DNA from: Jiella sonneratiae
GTDB taxonomy: Bacteria > Pseudomonadota > Alphaproteobacteria > Rhizobiales > Rhizobiaceae
DNA: 64,000 bases
Direction: 5' to 3'
Assembly: GCF_017353515.1 (NCBI RefSeq)
Contig: NZ_JAFMPY010000003.1
Location: forward strand, 334,528 to 398,527
The position numbers and the translations under genes are program-made. The notes under the pieces are model-generated. The model did not search any database and was not told the origin of the DNA. It saw only the letters and a list, made by a program, of their open reading frames with translations. Every line of letters starts with the position of its first letter. The stretch's first letter is position 1. Shown here one piece after another: positions 9,491-22,814 of the stretch.

Positions 9491-9498
9491 CGTTTGGC

Positions 9499-10479
9499 TC
9501 AGAAGTGATAGGCGACGTCGATGAAGCCGCCGACGCGGCTCGTCTCGAAATCGGTCTTCTGGGCGCTGTAGAAGCCGAGCGGAAAGGCGCTCTTTTCGAA
9601 GTGGAAATCGCCGCCGTCGGTGGAAAGGTGCCAGTAGCGGGCGCCGAGGCCCACCGAGAAGGCGTCGGAGACCGCGTAATCCAGTTTGGCTTCCAGCTGA
9701 TAGCCGTCGCCGTCGCCGTCATAGGGGGTCGGCCCGACGAAGTCGGTGCCGATGCGCAGCCAATGGGTGTCTTCGCCGGAAAGCTTGACATAGGGGAGAT
9801 AGGCGGCGTTGCCGCTCAGCGTCAGCCGGTCGGTGAGCATCACCTGGCCGGACAGGCCGATCCGCAGCGCGTGCCAGTCGCCCTCGTTGGAAATCACCGC
9901 GATGTCGTTGCCGATCGTCCCGGAAAACGCCCCGCAGATGAAGGGATTGCCGGCGGTCTGCTGGCAGCCGTAGGCGTTTTCCCGCTCATGAAGGTAGAAA
10001 TAGCCGGCGAAGGCGCCGAGGCTGTAGGTCGGGCGCTGCAGGAATTCGTAGCCGAGGTCGACCTGGCCGTAATGCAGGCGGTTGTCGTCGAGCTCTGAAT
10101 CCGTCGACGAGTAGGGGAAGATGTAGGGCTCGAAATCCTCGTCCTGCAGGTTTCCCGAGTCAGACCAGCCGAGTCCGATCATGCCGTTGAGGAAGACGCC
10201 GGAGGAGTGCTTGATCGCACCGAAAAGCTCCAGAGAGCTCGTCGTCATGTCGTCGAAGGTGAGGCGCGAGACTTCGTCGTCGCCGCTGACGGTGAAGAGG
10301 TCGTAGCGGGTGCGTCCGCTGCTCAGGAAGTAGCGGGTGCCGAAGCTGGCCGTGAAGTCCGGCGCCTCGACCGCCACCTCCTCCTCGGCGCGGGCCGGCG
10401 CGCTGAGCATCGGCGCGAGAATGCCGATGCCGAGAGCGCCGCATGCGAGACGACGCAGTGATTGCCTGATGAATGCCAT
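9499..10479 (-). CDS. Omptin-family outer membrane protein (putative aspartate/histidine-type protease)
   Basis: 326 residues: signal peptide (cleavage near SAPARAEE) and a ten-strand-barrel-like remainder ending in aromatic YHF, with length close to enterobacterial omptins. Segments run parallel to OmpT: a SRLTFDD-like strand, GNLQDEDFEP matching OmpT GNMVDQDWMD, a TDSELDD stretch, and RPTYSLGAFAGY matching NYRLGLMAGY. The OmpT catalytic Asp pair corresponds to D113 and D115, and the Asp-x-His dyad to D237-T-H239, so the four catalytic positions appear intact. Omptins cleave between basic residues at the cell surface and need LPS. The start ATG has GGGGGA nine bases upstream. The assignment is by eye and needs a profile search. 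Confidence 0.65.
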   Translation of the reverse strand: MAFIRQSLRRLACGALGIGILAPMLSAPARAEEEVAVEAPDFTASFGTRYFLSSGRTRYDLFTVSGDDEVSRLTFDDMTTSSLELFGAIKHSSGVFLNGMIGLGWSDSGNLQDEDFEPYIFPYSSTDSELDDNRLHYGQVDLGYEFLQRPTYSLGAFAGYFYLHERENAYGCQQTAGNPFICGAFSGTIGNDIAVISNEGDWHALRIGLSGQVMLTDRLTLSGNAAYLPYVKLSGEDTHWLRIGTDFVGPTPYDGDGDGYQLEAKLDYAVSDAFSVGLGARYWHLSTDGGDFHFEKSAFPLGFYSAQKTDFETSRVGGFIDVAYHF

Positions 10480-10606
10480 GTCGGTAGATCCCCCAAATTG
10501 GACGATCGACCGGTTGCACCACGACAGGTTGACGTCAATCGACATCCCGCGAAGACTGGCGACGCGGATCGCCGAGGGAGGGACGCTGTTGCCGCTAGGT
10601 CACGAA

Positions 10607-10921
10607 ATGACGGGAGCGCCGCCGTCGAACCGTTTCGGCGCAACGGCTTACGGCGGGATCGTCGCCGTCGCGATGATCGTCCTGGCGCTCGCGAATCAGT
10701 CTCCCGGCTCGCGGCTGGCGACGGTCATCTCCCCCTGCACCGCTATCGCCCAAGCGATCGCACGGATCGGCGAGCGGAACTGGGTCGCACGGTGTTCGAA
10801 GGCCGCCGAGCGCAGCGGCGCCTCGCCGGCGCGGGCTCGACGGATCTGCCGCGCCCAGCTCGAGGCCTGCAAGGCGAAGCACCCCGAAAGGAACGGGGCG
10901 CCTGGCCCAATCACGCTGTGA
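10607..10921 (+). CDS. Possible small membrane-anchored protein
   Basis: 104-codon frame with AGGT six bases before the ATG. The N-terminal third holds one hydrophobic segment (YGGIVAVAMIVLALA, about residues 15-30) followed by a basic, Ala/Arg-rich soluble part with four cysteines (VISPCTA, VARCSK, RICRAQLEACKAK). No family is recognised. It lies in the 640-bp gap between the divergent omptin-like gene and parE. Its stop is at the edge of a 100-bp dispersed repeat, whose left hairpin may act as its 3' end. It could equally be a chance open frame in GC-rich DNA. Confidence 0.4.
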   Translation: MTGAPPSNRFGATAYGGIVAVAMIVLALANQSPGSRLATVISPCTAIAQAIARIGERNWVARCSKAAERSGASPARARRICRAQLEACKAKHPERNGAPGPITL

Positions 10922-10922
10922 T

Positions 10923-11023
10923 ACGAGATCCGCTCGATCAGAGTGGGGCTCGTATGAAGCCCGCGCGGGGATTGAGCGTCTTTGTTTCCGGCATCACGAA
11001 GTGATCTGCCGGAAACCATATGA
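10923..11023. repeat. Dispersed 100-bp repeat, copy A
   Basis: About 101 bp, roughly 94% identical by eye to 17131-17230. It contains two inverted repeats: ACGAG...CTCGT arms at the left and TTTCCGGCATCAC-GAA-GTGATCTGCCGGAAA on the right, so the transcript can fold into two hairpins. It is intergenic, after a possible small gene and before the 3' end of parE. No transposase or coding role is evident. The other stretches of the 10480-11122 gap show nothing besides the small frame at 10607. Confidence 0.85.
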
Positions 11024-11122
11024 AGCGTGCGGCGGCGCAGCAGGCCCGATCGGCCGGTCATACCGTCCGGCAAACCGCACCGAACCCGCACCGAACCAAG
11101 CCATGCGGCGCGACGGGGTGGT

Positions 11123-13147
<2,025 letters not shown>

Positions 13148-13355
13148 CGGCCGGAAAGTCCTCGCTGGCGTGAAGGGGATGGTCTGGGGGCCGCAACCAT
13201 GCCCCTGCCTATACTTTCACGAAATGTTCTTCAAGGCGCATGGGGCACATGACGGGCCGGACAAGCCGGATTCCGCCGTTTTCCACGGAAAATCGCGCGG
13301 CTTGCCGGCCGATCGCGACACCGCAGCGCCTGCCGGGAGCCCGGCGGGCGAAGCG

Positions 13356-13401
13356 GCGCCGAAAACGAAAAGACGGGGCGGCCGTCGCCGGCCGCCCCGT
13401 C
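13356..13401 (-). terminator. Rho-independent terminator of glnA
   Basis: Perfect 12-bp stem GACGGGGCGGCC / GGCCGCCCCGTC with a six-base loop, followed on the reverse strand by TTTTCGTTTTCGG. It starts about 38 bp past the glnA stop, which fits an intrinsic terminator for the glnB-glnA unit. The rest of the gap up to parE (13148-13355) shows nothing else. Confidence 0.88.
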
Positions 13402-13438
13402 CCGATCGCAAAAAGGCCGAAGGGCCTGAGGCCGCGGC

Positions 13439-14848
13439 TCAGACCGAATAGTACATGTCGTATTCGATCGGGTGCGGCGTCATCTCGAAGCGCAGCACCT
13501 CGGCCATCTTCAGGTCGATGAAGGCGTCGATCTGGTCGTCGTCGAAGACGCCGCCGGCCTTTAGGAACTCGCGGTCGGCGTCGAGGCTCTCCATCGCCTC
13601 GCGCAGGCTGCGGCACACCGTCGGGATTTCCTTCAGCTCCTCCGGCGGCAGGTCGTAGAGGTCCTTGTCCATGGCCTGGCCCGGATGGATCTTGTTGCGG
13701 ATGCCGTCGAGGCCGGCCATCAGCATGGCCGAGAAGGCGAGGTAGGGGTTCGCCGTCGGATCGGGGAAGCGGACCTCGACGCGCTTGGCCTTCGGCGACT
13801 GGCCGAAGGGGATGCGGCAGGAGGCCGAGCGGTTGCGCGAGGAATAGGCCAGCAGCACCGGCGCCTCGAAGCCCGGCACCAGCCGCTTGTAGGAGTTGGT
13901 CGAGGGGTTGGTGAAGGCGTTGAGCGCCTTGGCGTGCTTGATGATGCCGCCGATGTAGAACAGGCAGGTCTCCGAGAGGCCGGCATATTCGTTGCCGGCG
14001 AAGGCCGGCTTGTCGCCCTTCCAGATCGACTGGTGGACGTGCATGCCCGAGCCGTTGTCGCCATAGACCGGCTTCGGCATGAAGGTCGCCGTCTTGCCGT
14101 AGGCGTTCGCCACCTGGTGGATGACGTATTTGTAGATCTGCATCTTGTCGGCGTTGCGGGTCAGCGTGTCGAACTTGATGCCGAGCTCGTGCTGGGCGGC
14201 GGCGACCTCGTGATGGTGCTTCTCGACGGAAACGCCCATCTCGGCCATCACCGTCAGCATCTCCGAGCGCATGTCCTGGCAGGAATCGATCGGCGGCACG
14301 GGGAAGTAGCCGCCCTTGATGCGCGGACGATGGCCGAGATTGCCGGTCTCGTATTCGGTGTCGTCGTTGGAGGGAAGTTCCGTCGAATCGACCCGGAAGC
14401 CGGTGTTGTAGGGGTCGGCCTTGTAGCGCACGTCGTCGAAGACGAAGAATTCCGCCTCGGGGCCGAAATAGCAGGTGTCGCCGATGCCGGACTGGGAGAG
14501 ATAGGCCTCGGCCTTGCGGGCGGTCGAGCGCGGATCGCGGTTGTACGCCTCGCCGGAGATTGGATCGAGGATGTCGCAGGTCACCGCCATGGTGGCCTGG
14601 GCGAAGAACGGATCCATGTGGGCGGTCTCGGGATCCGGCATCAGCACCATGTCGGACTCGTTGATCGCCTTCCAGCCGGCGATCGACGAGCCGTCGAACA
14701 TCGAGCCTTCCGAGAACATGTCCTCGTCGACGATGGAGACGTCCATCGTGACATGCTGCATCTTGCCCTTGGGATCGGTGAAGCGCAGGTCGACGAACTT
14801 CACGTCGTTGTCCTTGATCTGCTTCAGAATCTCGTTGGCGCTCGTCAT
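13439..14848 (-). CDS. glnA: Glutamine synthetase type I
   Basis: 469 residues, the standard GSI-beta length. Conserved elements include FDGSSIAGW in the N-terminal beta-grasp, the metal/ATP regions EAEFFVFD and [22 protein letters not shown] and the NRSASCRIP arginine loop. The adenylylation site is Y398 in [10 protein letters not shown], so GlnE/GlnB control is expected. The enzyme makes glutamine from glutamate, ammonia and ATP. It is downstream of glnB with a 147-bp gap holding a hairpin, as in other alphaproteobacteria, and is probably transcribed both with glnB from the sigma54-type promoter and from its own promoter. Confidence 0.98.
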   Translation of the reverse strand: MTSANEILKQIKDNDVKFVDLRFTDPKGKMQHVTMDVSIVDEDMFSEGSMFDGSSIAGWKAINESDMVLMPDPETAHMDPFFAQATMAVTCDILDPISGEAYNRDPRSTARKAEAYLSQSGIGDTCYFGPEAEFFVFDDVRYKADPYNTGFRVDSTELPSNDDTEYETGNLGHRPRIKGGYFPVPPIDSCQDMRSEMLTVMAEMGVSVEKHHHEVAAAQHELGIKFDTLTRNADKMQIYKYVIHQVANAYGKTATFMPKPVYGDNGSGMHVHQSIWKGDKPAFAGNEYAGLSETCLFYIGGIIKHAKALNAFTNPSTNSYKRLVPGFEAPVLLAYSSRNRSASCRIPFGQSPKAKRVEVRFPDPTANPYLAFSAMLMAGLDGIRNKIHPGQAMDKDLYDLPPEELKEIPTVCRSLREAMESLDADREFLKAGGVFDDDQIDAFIDLKMAEVLRFEMTPHPIEYDMYYSV

Positions 14849-14960
14849 GGCCTTCCTTCCCTGTTGATTTGGTTCGTCTGGTTCCGGGCCGGACCGTCCG
14901 CTCGTTAGCGCATGGCGGGGTCGTGATCCATCCCGCGATGGGTCATTTTCGATGGTGGCC

Positions 14961-14989
14961 CCGGTCCGCCGCGCCCCGCGACGGACCGG
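14961..14989 (-). promoter_or_regulatory. Hairpin in the glnB-glnA gap
   Basis: CCGGTCCG and CGGACCGG pair around a GC-rich centre just after the glnB stop. No T-run follows on the reverse strand, so it may be an attenuator or an mRNA-stability element that lowers glnA expression relative to glnB, not a full terminator. Confidence 0.45.
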
Positions 14990-14995
14990 CCGGCC

Positions 14996-17129
<2,134 letters not shown>

Positions 17130-17130
17130 A

Positions 17131-17230
17131 ACGAGATCCGCTCGATCAGAGCGGGGCTCGTATCAAGCCCGCGCGGCGAGTGAGCGTCTTTTTTCCGGCA
17201 TCACGAAGTGATCTGCCGGAAACCATATGA
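17131..17230. repeat. Dispersed 100-bp repeat, copy B
   Basis: Second copy of the element at 10923-11023, in the same orientation, differing by a handful of substitutions and one base in a T-run. The same two stem-loops are conserved (ACGAG...CTCGT; TTCCGGCATCAC-GAA-GTGATCTGCCGGAA). It begins next to the nnrD stop, so it probably forms that gene's 3' end. The remaining gap to 17412 shows nothing further. Confidence 0.85.
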
Positions 17231-17412
17231 GGAGTCGGTGCCCGGTCGTCAGACGGCTTCCGGTCGATGGATTCGCGGGATGGCGGGTCCGCCAAGCCAA
17301 GGAAGCAGATGCTGTCCGGCGTCAAAAAATCGCATGCGGGCGGGCATGATGACGATCGTCGAGCCTCTCGCGGTCGAGGCGTTGCAGCGGCGCTGCGCTT
17401 CCGGTTCTTCTG

Positions 17413-17763
17413 TCAGGCGAAGAGCCAGAGCATGGCTGAAATCGGCAGGGCGAGCACGAGGAGGCCGAGCGCCAATGGCAATGCGCGACCGACATATCCG
17501 AGTGTGATCGCGGGAGCGACCAGCGCTGCGAGCGGGATGGCCGTGATCTGCGCCATCCCCGTCGCGATGGAGCGGCCGATCGGATCACTCGTTTCGGCCC
17601 CGCGCAGCATCATGAGAAGGAACGCGAGCAGAAACGCGGCTTCGATCGAACCGAGAACCAGAACGACCCGGCGAAGAGTGGAAGGGCGTGCGACCGGCAT
17701 GACGAGAAATCCGTGCCAAAGATCGAGGTGGTGAGGCGTCTGCCCCGGGTTTTCCTTGCGCAA
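17413..17763 (-). CDS. Small integral membrane protein of unknown function
   Basis: Up to 116 residues with three predicted membrane segments: VVLVLGSIEAAFLLAFLLMM, then AQITAIPLAALVAPAITLGY, then ALPLALGLLVLALPISAMLW at the very C-terminus. No family is recognised. The full frame uses a TTG one base beyond the panE stop (TGACTTG), suggesting coupling. An internal ATG at 17700 would give a 95-residue protein that still keeps all three segments, but neither start has a clear ribosome site. It is the last gene of the reverse-strand run from the Pao-like operon. Confidence 0.6.
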   Translation of the reverse strand: MRKENPGQTPHHLDLWHGFLVMPVARPSTLRRVVLVLGSIEAAFLLAFLLMMLRGAETSDPIGRSIATGMAQITAIPLAALVAPAITLGYVGRALPLALGLLVLALPISAMLWLFA

Positions 17764-17764
17764 G

Positions 17765-18742
17765 TCACCGCGCCAGCGGCGTTGCCGCCCGCAGGCGGAC
17801 GAGGCCGAGGACGGTGTCGATCGCCGGGGTCGGGATGCCGGTCAGCCGGCCCAGTTCGGCGACCGAGGCGACCAGCGCGTCGATCTCCATCGGCCGTCCG
17901 AGTTCCAGATCCTGCAGCATCGACGTCTTGTGCTCGCCGACCTCGGCGGCGCCGGCGATCCGCTTGTCGACGTCGATCGGAAAGCGGATGCCGAGCGCCG
18001 TCGCGATCGCCTCGGCCTCCAGCATCATCGCCCGCGCGACGGCGCGGCTACCGTCATGGGCGCAGATCGCCGCCAGCGTCGCGCCGGTCAGGGCGGAGAT
18101 GGGATTGAAGGAGAGGTTGCCCCACAGCTTCACCCAGATCTCGGTGCGGATCTGCGGCCGCACCGGCGCCCGGAAGCCGGCGGTGACGAGCAGTTTCGAC
18201 AGGGCCTCGACACGGGTGGTCCTTTCCCCGGAAGGCTCGCCGAGCGGCAGGCGCTCGCCCTCCACGTGCCGGATGATCCCCGGCGCCTCGATGTCGGCGG
18301 CCGGATGGACGACGCAGCCGATGGCGCGCTCCGGCCCGAGCGTCTGCCAGATCGCCCCGCCCGGATCGACGGCCTCGATCCGGCGGCCGTCATGCGCGCC
18401 GCCGCTTTTATAGAAATACCACCAGGGCAGGCCGTTCTGGGCGGTGACCACGGCGGTGTCCGGCCCGAGCAGCGGTTCGAGGGACGGCAAGACCGCCGGC
18501 ACCGAATGCGCCTTCAGCGCGATGACGACGACGTCCTGCGGGCCGAGCGAGGCGGCATCGTCGGTGGCGCGGACCTTGACCCGCGTCTCGCCGGCGGCCG
18601 AGCGCACCAGGAGGCCGTTTTCCCGCATGGCGGCGAGATGCGGCCCGCGGGCGACGAGGGAGACGTCGGCGTCGGTGCGCTCGGCGAGCCGGGCGCCGAC
18701 GAGGCCGCCGATGGCGCCGGCGCCGAAGATCGCGACCTTCAC
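17765..18742 (-). CDS. 2-dehydropantoate 2-reductase family protein (ketopantoate reductase-like)
   Basis: 325 residues. Rossmann nucleotide-binding GAGAIGGLVGARLAE stands at the N-terminus, with the family patterns VIALKAHSVPAVL, TAQNGLPWWYF and, in the C-terminal helical domain, KLWGNLSFNPISALTG and EIDALVASVAELGRL. PanE reduces ketopantoate to pantoate with NADPH in CoA synthesis. Many paralogues act on other 2-oxo acids, so panE is not assigned firmly. The GTG start overlaps the stop of the upstream CoA-ligase gene (GTGA), indicating coupling. Linkage to a CoA ligase and a Mo-oxidoreductase suggests a catabolic paralogue. Confidence 0.75.
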   Translation of the reverse strand: MKVAIFGAGAIGGLVGARLAERTDADVSLVARGPHLAAMRENGLLVRSAAGETRVKVRATDDAASLGPQDVVVIALKAHSVPAVLPSLEPLLGPDTAVVTAQNGLPWWYFYKSGGAHDGRRIEAVDPGGAIWQTLGPERAIGCVVHPAADIEAPGIIRHVEGERLPLGEPSGERTTRVEALSKLLVTAGFRAPVRPQIRTEIWVKLWGNLSFNPISALTGATLAAICAHDGSRAVARAMMLEAEAIATALGIRFPIDVDKRIAGAAEVGEHKTSMLQDLELGRPMEIDALVASVAELGRLTGIPTPAIDTVLGLVRLRAATPLAR

Positions 18743-20256
18743 GACGCTCCGCCCTTGCCGAGACCGAGCTTGTCGGCGAGGCCGATGCGCTGCAGCTTGC
18801 CGGTGGCGCCCTTCGGGATCTCGTCGAGGAAGACGAGCTTGCGCGGCACCTTGAAGTCGGCAAGGCGCGTCGCCGCGAAGGCGCGGATCTCGTGTTCGCC
18901 CGCCTTGGCGCCCTCGCGCAGGACGATCGCCGCCGCGACCTCCTCGCCGAGCTTGTCGTGCGGCATGGCGAAGCAGACCACCTGCGCGACGGCCGGATGG
19001 TCCATCAGCACCTCGTCGACCTCGCGCGGCGAGATCTTCTCGCCGCCGCGATTGATGATCTCCTTCAGGCGGCCGGTGAGGAACAGGAAGCCGTCCGCGT
19101 CGATCCGCCCCTGATCGCCGGTATGAAACCAGCCATGGGCGAAGGCCTCGGCATTGGCCTTGTCGTTGTTCTCGTAGCCCGAAGTGACGTTCGGCCCGCG
19201 GATGCAGATCTCGCCGATCTCGCCGGCCGCAAGCACCTCGCCGTCCGGCGAGAGCACCGCGACCTCGGGCCCCGCCGCCGGGCCGACGCTGCCGGCCTTG
19301 CGCGCGCCGGGCGGCAAGAGGTTCGAGGTCATCTGATGCGAAGCCTCGGTCATGCCGTAGGCCTCGATCACCGGGCAGTCGAAGGTCTTTTCGAGCTCGG
19401 CCATCACCTGCGGCGGCAGCGAGGAGGAGGACGAGCGGATGAAGCGCAGCTCGGCGCGGGCGACGCTGTCCAAATTGCGCGGGGCGCGCGCCAGGATCGC
19501 CTGATGCATCGTCGGAACCGCGGTGTACCAGCTCGGCGCCGCGTCATCGAGCCACTGGAAGAACTTCAGCGCGTTGAAGCCGGGGGTGCAGGTCACCGAG
19601 GCGCCGGCCGACAGCGAGGAGAGCACCGCCGCGATCAGCCCGTGGATATGGAACAGCGGCATGACGTTGAGGCAGCGGTCGCCCGGGGCGAGGGCGAGCG
19701 AGCTGCGGATGTGGCGCGCCGAGGCCGCCAGATTGCCGAGGCTGAGCGGCACGATCTTCGGCCGCGAGGTGGTGCCGGAGGTGTGGAGGACGAGCGCCTC
19801 GTCCCCTTCGCCGGACAAGCCGGGCCGGGCGGCCTCGCCGACCGGCTCGCCGGACAGCGTGAAGGCGCCGGCCGGCGCATCCGGCCGGGCCGACAGCCGC
19901 AGCACCGGGATGCCGAGCTTTGCCGCGACGCGTTCAGCGGCTTCGTGGCCGACCTCGTCGAGGATCAGCGCCTTCGCCCCGAGATCGCCGAGATAGAATT
20001 CCAGCTCCTCGGCCCGGTAGGCCGGATTGAGCGGCGCGGCGCTCGCCCCCGCGGCGACGGCGACGAAGGCGGTCGCCATCTCCGGGCCGTTGGGCAGGAC
20101 GATCGCCACCCGGTCGCCGCGGCCGATCCCGAGGCGGTTCAGCGTTCCGACCGTCGCCTCGACGAGTTCCGAAAGCCGGCGGTAGGAGAGGAACGGCCGG
20201 TCCGGGGCCCCGATCGCCGGATCGTCCGCACCGCCGGCCTTCAAGAGATCGAGCAT
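18739..20256 (-). CDS. AMP-forming acyl-CoA synthetase, oxalyl-CoA synthetase-like
   Basis: 505 residues of the ANL superfamily. Motifs: the P-loop-like HTSGTTSRPKIVPLS (about 165-180), AYGMTEASHQMTSN (A5 motif), HTGDQGRIDADGFLFLTGR (A7/A8 hinge) and the catalytic lysine in KGATGKLQR near the C-terminus. The A5 wording with Met-Thr-Glu-Ala-Ser-His resembles oxalate-CoA ligases (Pcs60/AAE3 type). Substrate assignment remains tentative, with short-chain carboxylates also possible. The ATG at 20256 is preceded by GGAGGG. It lies 224 bp downstream of the second Mo-subunit gene on the same strand and may process the acid formed by that enzyme. Confidence 0.8.
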   Translation of the reverse strand: MLDLLKAGGADDPAIGAPDRPFLSYRRLSELVEATVGTLNRLGIGRGDRVAIVLPNGPEMATAFVAVAAGASAAPLNPAYRAEELEFYLGDLGAKALILDEVGHEAAERVAAKLGIPVLRLSARPDAPAGAFTLSGEPVGEAARPGLSGEGDEALVLHTSGTTSRPKIVPLSLGNLAASARHIRSSLALAPGDRCLNVMPLFHIHGLIAAVLSSLSAGASVTCTPGFNALKFFQWLDDAAPSWYTAVPTMHQAILARAPRNLDSVARAELRFIRSSSSSLPPQVMAELEKTFDCPVIEAYGMTEASHQMTSNLLPPGARKAGSVGPAAGPEVAVLSPDGEVLAAGEIGEICIRGPNVTSGYENNDKANAEAFAHGWFHTGDQGRIDADGFLFLTGRLKEIINRGGEKISPREVDEVLMDHPAVAQVVCFAMPHDKLGEEVAAAIVLREGAKAGEHEIRAFAATRLADFKVPRKLVFLDEIPKGATGKLQRIGLADKLGLGKGGAS

Positions 20257-20480
20257 CGTTTCCCTCCGGATGAGACCTGCCGGCCGACGGGCGGAGGGCG
20301 CCGGCCGTGCCGGTGAGCTGCCTGCCGCCGCCCGGGCCGGCGAATGGCAGGTTTCTAGGTCGCGGTGCCCGCTTTGTCGATGTCCCCGGCGACCCGTCCG
20401 GCGTCGCAGTCTTCGTCGCCCGTGAGCCTCCGGCGATATGGGGAGGTCAGGGGCCGGGCGGCCGCGGCGCCGGCCCGTCA

Positions 20481-22757
20481 TCAGCCGCGGGCCATCTCCC
20501 GCAGAAGATCGGCCGGCAGGATCGGAAAGCGCCGGACGCGGATGCCCGTCGCATGGAACACGGCGTTGGCGATCGCCCCGACGGTTCCGGTGATGCCGAT
20601 CTCCCCGACGCCCTTGACGCCGAGCGGATTGACGTGGGGGTCGTCCTCTTCGACGAGGATCGCCTCCAGCGACGGCACGTCGGCATTCACCGGCACGTGG
20701 TATTCGGCGAGATTGGCATTCATGATGCGGCCGGAACGCCGGTCGTGGACGGCCTCTTCGTGCAGCGCGAAGGACAGGCCCCAGACCATGCCGCCGTAAT
20801 ACTGGCTCTCGACCAGCCGCGGATTGATGATCCGGCCGGCGGCGAAGGCGCCGGTGAGCCGCGTCACGCGGATCTGGCAGAGATCCGGGTCGACCGCGAC
20901 CTCGGCGAAGACCGCACCGTGGGCGTATTTGGCATAGGCCTCCTCGGTGGCGGGATCGGCGACGCCGCGGCCGCTCCCTTCGATCTCCGACAGGCCGGCG
21001 CGGGCGAGGATCGCGGCGTAGCTCTCGCCGCGGCTTTCGTCGTCCTGGCGCGACAGCCGGCCGTCGCGCGCCACGACGCCGACGTTGCCGGCGCCGAAGA
21101 GCGGCGACCGGCGGTCCCCGACGGCGAGTGCGGTGAGCCTTGCGATCGCGTCCTCGCCGGCGCGATAGAGCGCCGTGCCGGCGGTCGCCGTGTGGCCGGA
21201 GCCGCCGGCGATGCCGGCATCGGGAAGGTCGGAGGATCCGGCACGGAACTCGACTGCGTCGATCGCAAGGCCGAGGCTGTCGGCGGCGATCTGGTGGAGT
21301 GCCGTCCAGGCGCCCTGGCCCATGTCCTCGGCGCTGGTCTCGGCGAGACCGCCACCGTCGGCGCGGATCACGGCGCGCGCCTTTCCTTCGAACATGATCG
21401 CCGGAAACTGCGCGGTGCCGACGCCGCGGCCGACGAGCCGGCCTTTTTCGTCGCGCAGCTTCTGCGGTTCGAGCGGCCGGCCCGCCCAGCCGAAGCGCTC
21501 GGCGCCCTGGAGGTAGCATTCGCGCAGCGCCTTGGAGGAAAACGGCTTGCCGTGCATCGGCTCGACCTCGGCATAATTTCTCAGCCGGAAGTCGAGCGGA
21601 TCGATCCCCGCCGCGAAGGCCGCCTCGTCGATGGCGCATTCGAGCGCCGCAGAGCCGGGCGCCTCGCCGGGTGCCCGCATGAAGCGCGGCGTGCCGACGT
21701 CGATCCGCGTGGCGTCGTGGGTCGCGCGGATCGCCTTTGCCGCATAAAGCGCATGCGAGGCGTTGGAGGCCGGCTCGACGAAGTCGTCGAAGCGGCTGGT
21801 CGCGGCCAGCGTGTGGTGCGCGATCGCGGTCATCCGGCCATCCGCCGCCATGCCGAGCCGCAGCGTCTGGCGAGTCTGGGCGCGGTGGCCGACGGGGCCG
21901 TACATCTGCGGGCGGGAGAGCACCAGCTTCACCGGCGCGCCGACCATTTTCGCCGCCATGACGCCGAGGACCTGCGGGCCGGCGAGCATCCCCTTCGAGC
22001 CGAAGCCGCCGCCGAGAAACGGGCTGCGGATCAGGATGTTCTCCGGGGCGATGCCGAAGAAGCGCGCGACCGTTCCGAGCGCGATCGCCGGCGCCTGGGT
22101 CGGCGTGTCGATCTCGATCCGGTCGCCGTCCCAGCGCGCCACGATCGCATGCGGCTCCATGGCGTTGTGATACTGGGCGGGCGTCTCGTAGGTCGCCTCC
22201 AGCGTCTGATCGCAAGCGGCATATTCGGCGTCGAAGTCGCCGGATTCGGCCCTGCCCGGAAAGCCCGGGCCGACGATCTTCGCCTCGAAACTCTCGCCGC
22301 CGAGATCGACGCGCGGCGCCTCGACCTCGTATTGCGGAGCGAGCAGGGCGGCACCTTCGCTCGCCGCCTCGAGCGACGTCGCGATCACCACCGCGACCGG
22401 CTGGCCGGCATATCGGACGGCATCGCTCTGGAGCAGATCCAGCCGGAAGGCGAGGGGGTTCGGCTTGTCGTCGGGGTCGGCGGCAAGCTGCGGCCGGTTT
22501 TCCGGCGTTATCACCGCGACGACGCCGGGATGGGCCTTCGCGGCCGCGACGTCGAGGCGGCTGACGCGTCCGCGGGCGATCGTCGCCGCCGCGACGACGG
22601 CATGGAGCAGGCCTTCGGGGTTGTTGTCCGCCGCATAGGTGGCCCTGCCGGTGACCTTGAGGACGCCGTCCCGGCGGGTCATCGGCTGGCCGATATTGGA
22701 GCCCTGGCGAAGCCGCGCGCCGGTTTGAAGCGAAGCGATGTCAGACATCTGCGACAC
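20481..22757 (-). CDS. Aldehyde oxidoreductase molybdenum-binding subunit, second copy (PaoC/YagR-like)
   Basis: 758 residues of the xanthine oxidase family large subunit. Seen: N-terminal a/b hammerhead region (GQPMTRRDGVLKVTGRATY), FLGGGFGSKG, MRAPGEAPGSAALE, the moco-binding MGQGAWTALHQ, SGHTATAGTAL and the C-terminal catalytic Glu in KGVGEIGITGTVG. No Tat or Sec signal is present. It matches its upstream neighbour (22815-25082) over the full length at roughly two-thirds identity by eye, so it is a tandem duplicate. It probably forms an alternative large subunit with the shared Fe-S and FAD subunits. The 57-bp gap between the copies implies one transcript. Confidence 0.87.
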   Translation of the reverse strand: MSQMSDIASLQTGARLRQGSNIGQPMTRRDGVLKVTGRATYAADNNPEGLLHAVVAAATIARGRVSRLDVAAAKAHPGVVAVITPENRPQLAADPDDKPNPLAFRLDLLQSDAVRYAGQPVAVVIATSLEAASEGAALLAPQYEVEAPRVDLGGESFEAKIVGPGFPGRAESGDFDAEYAACDQTLEATYETPAQYHNAMEPHAIVARWDGDRIEIDTPTQAPAIALGTVARFFGIAPENILIRSPFLGGGFGSKGMLAGPQVLGVMAAKMVGAPVKLVLSRPQMYGPVGHRAQTRQTLRLGMAADGRMTAIAHHTLAATSRFDDFVEPASNASHALYAAKAIRATHDATRIDVGTPRFMRAPGEAPGSAALECAIDEAAFAAGIDPLDFRLRNYAEVEPMHGKPFSSKALRECYLQGAERFGWAGRPLEPQKLRDEKGRLVGRGVGTAQFPAIMFEGKARAVIRADGGGLAETSAEDMGQGAWTALHQIAADSLGLAIDAVEFRAGSSDLPDAGIAGGSGHTATAGTALYRAGEDAIARLTALAVGDRRSPLFGAGNVGVVARDGRLSRQDDESRGESYAAILARAGLSEIEGSGRGVADPATEEAYAKYAHGAVFAEVAVDPDLCQIRVTRLTGAFAAGRIINPRLVESQYYGGMVWGLSFALHEEAVHDRRSGRIMNANLAEYHVPVNADVPSLEAILVEEDDPHVNPLGVKGVGEIGITGTVGAIANAVFHATGIRVRRFPILPADLLREMARG

Positions 22758-22814
22758 CTTTCGAATGACGATTCGGAAGAACGAGGCGGCGGCCGGAATG
22801 CCGGCCGCCGTGCT

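Noticed and set aside
18739..22215. Very long reverse frame that would fuse the CoA ligase to the upstream oxidoreductase
   Set aside because: The N-terminal 650 residues are an out-of-frame reading of the Mo-subunit gene. The ligase starts at 20256 with its own GGAGGG site.
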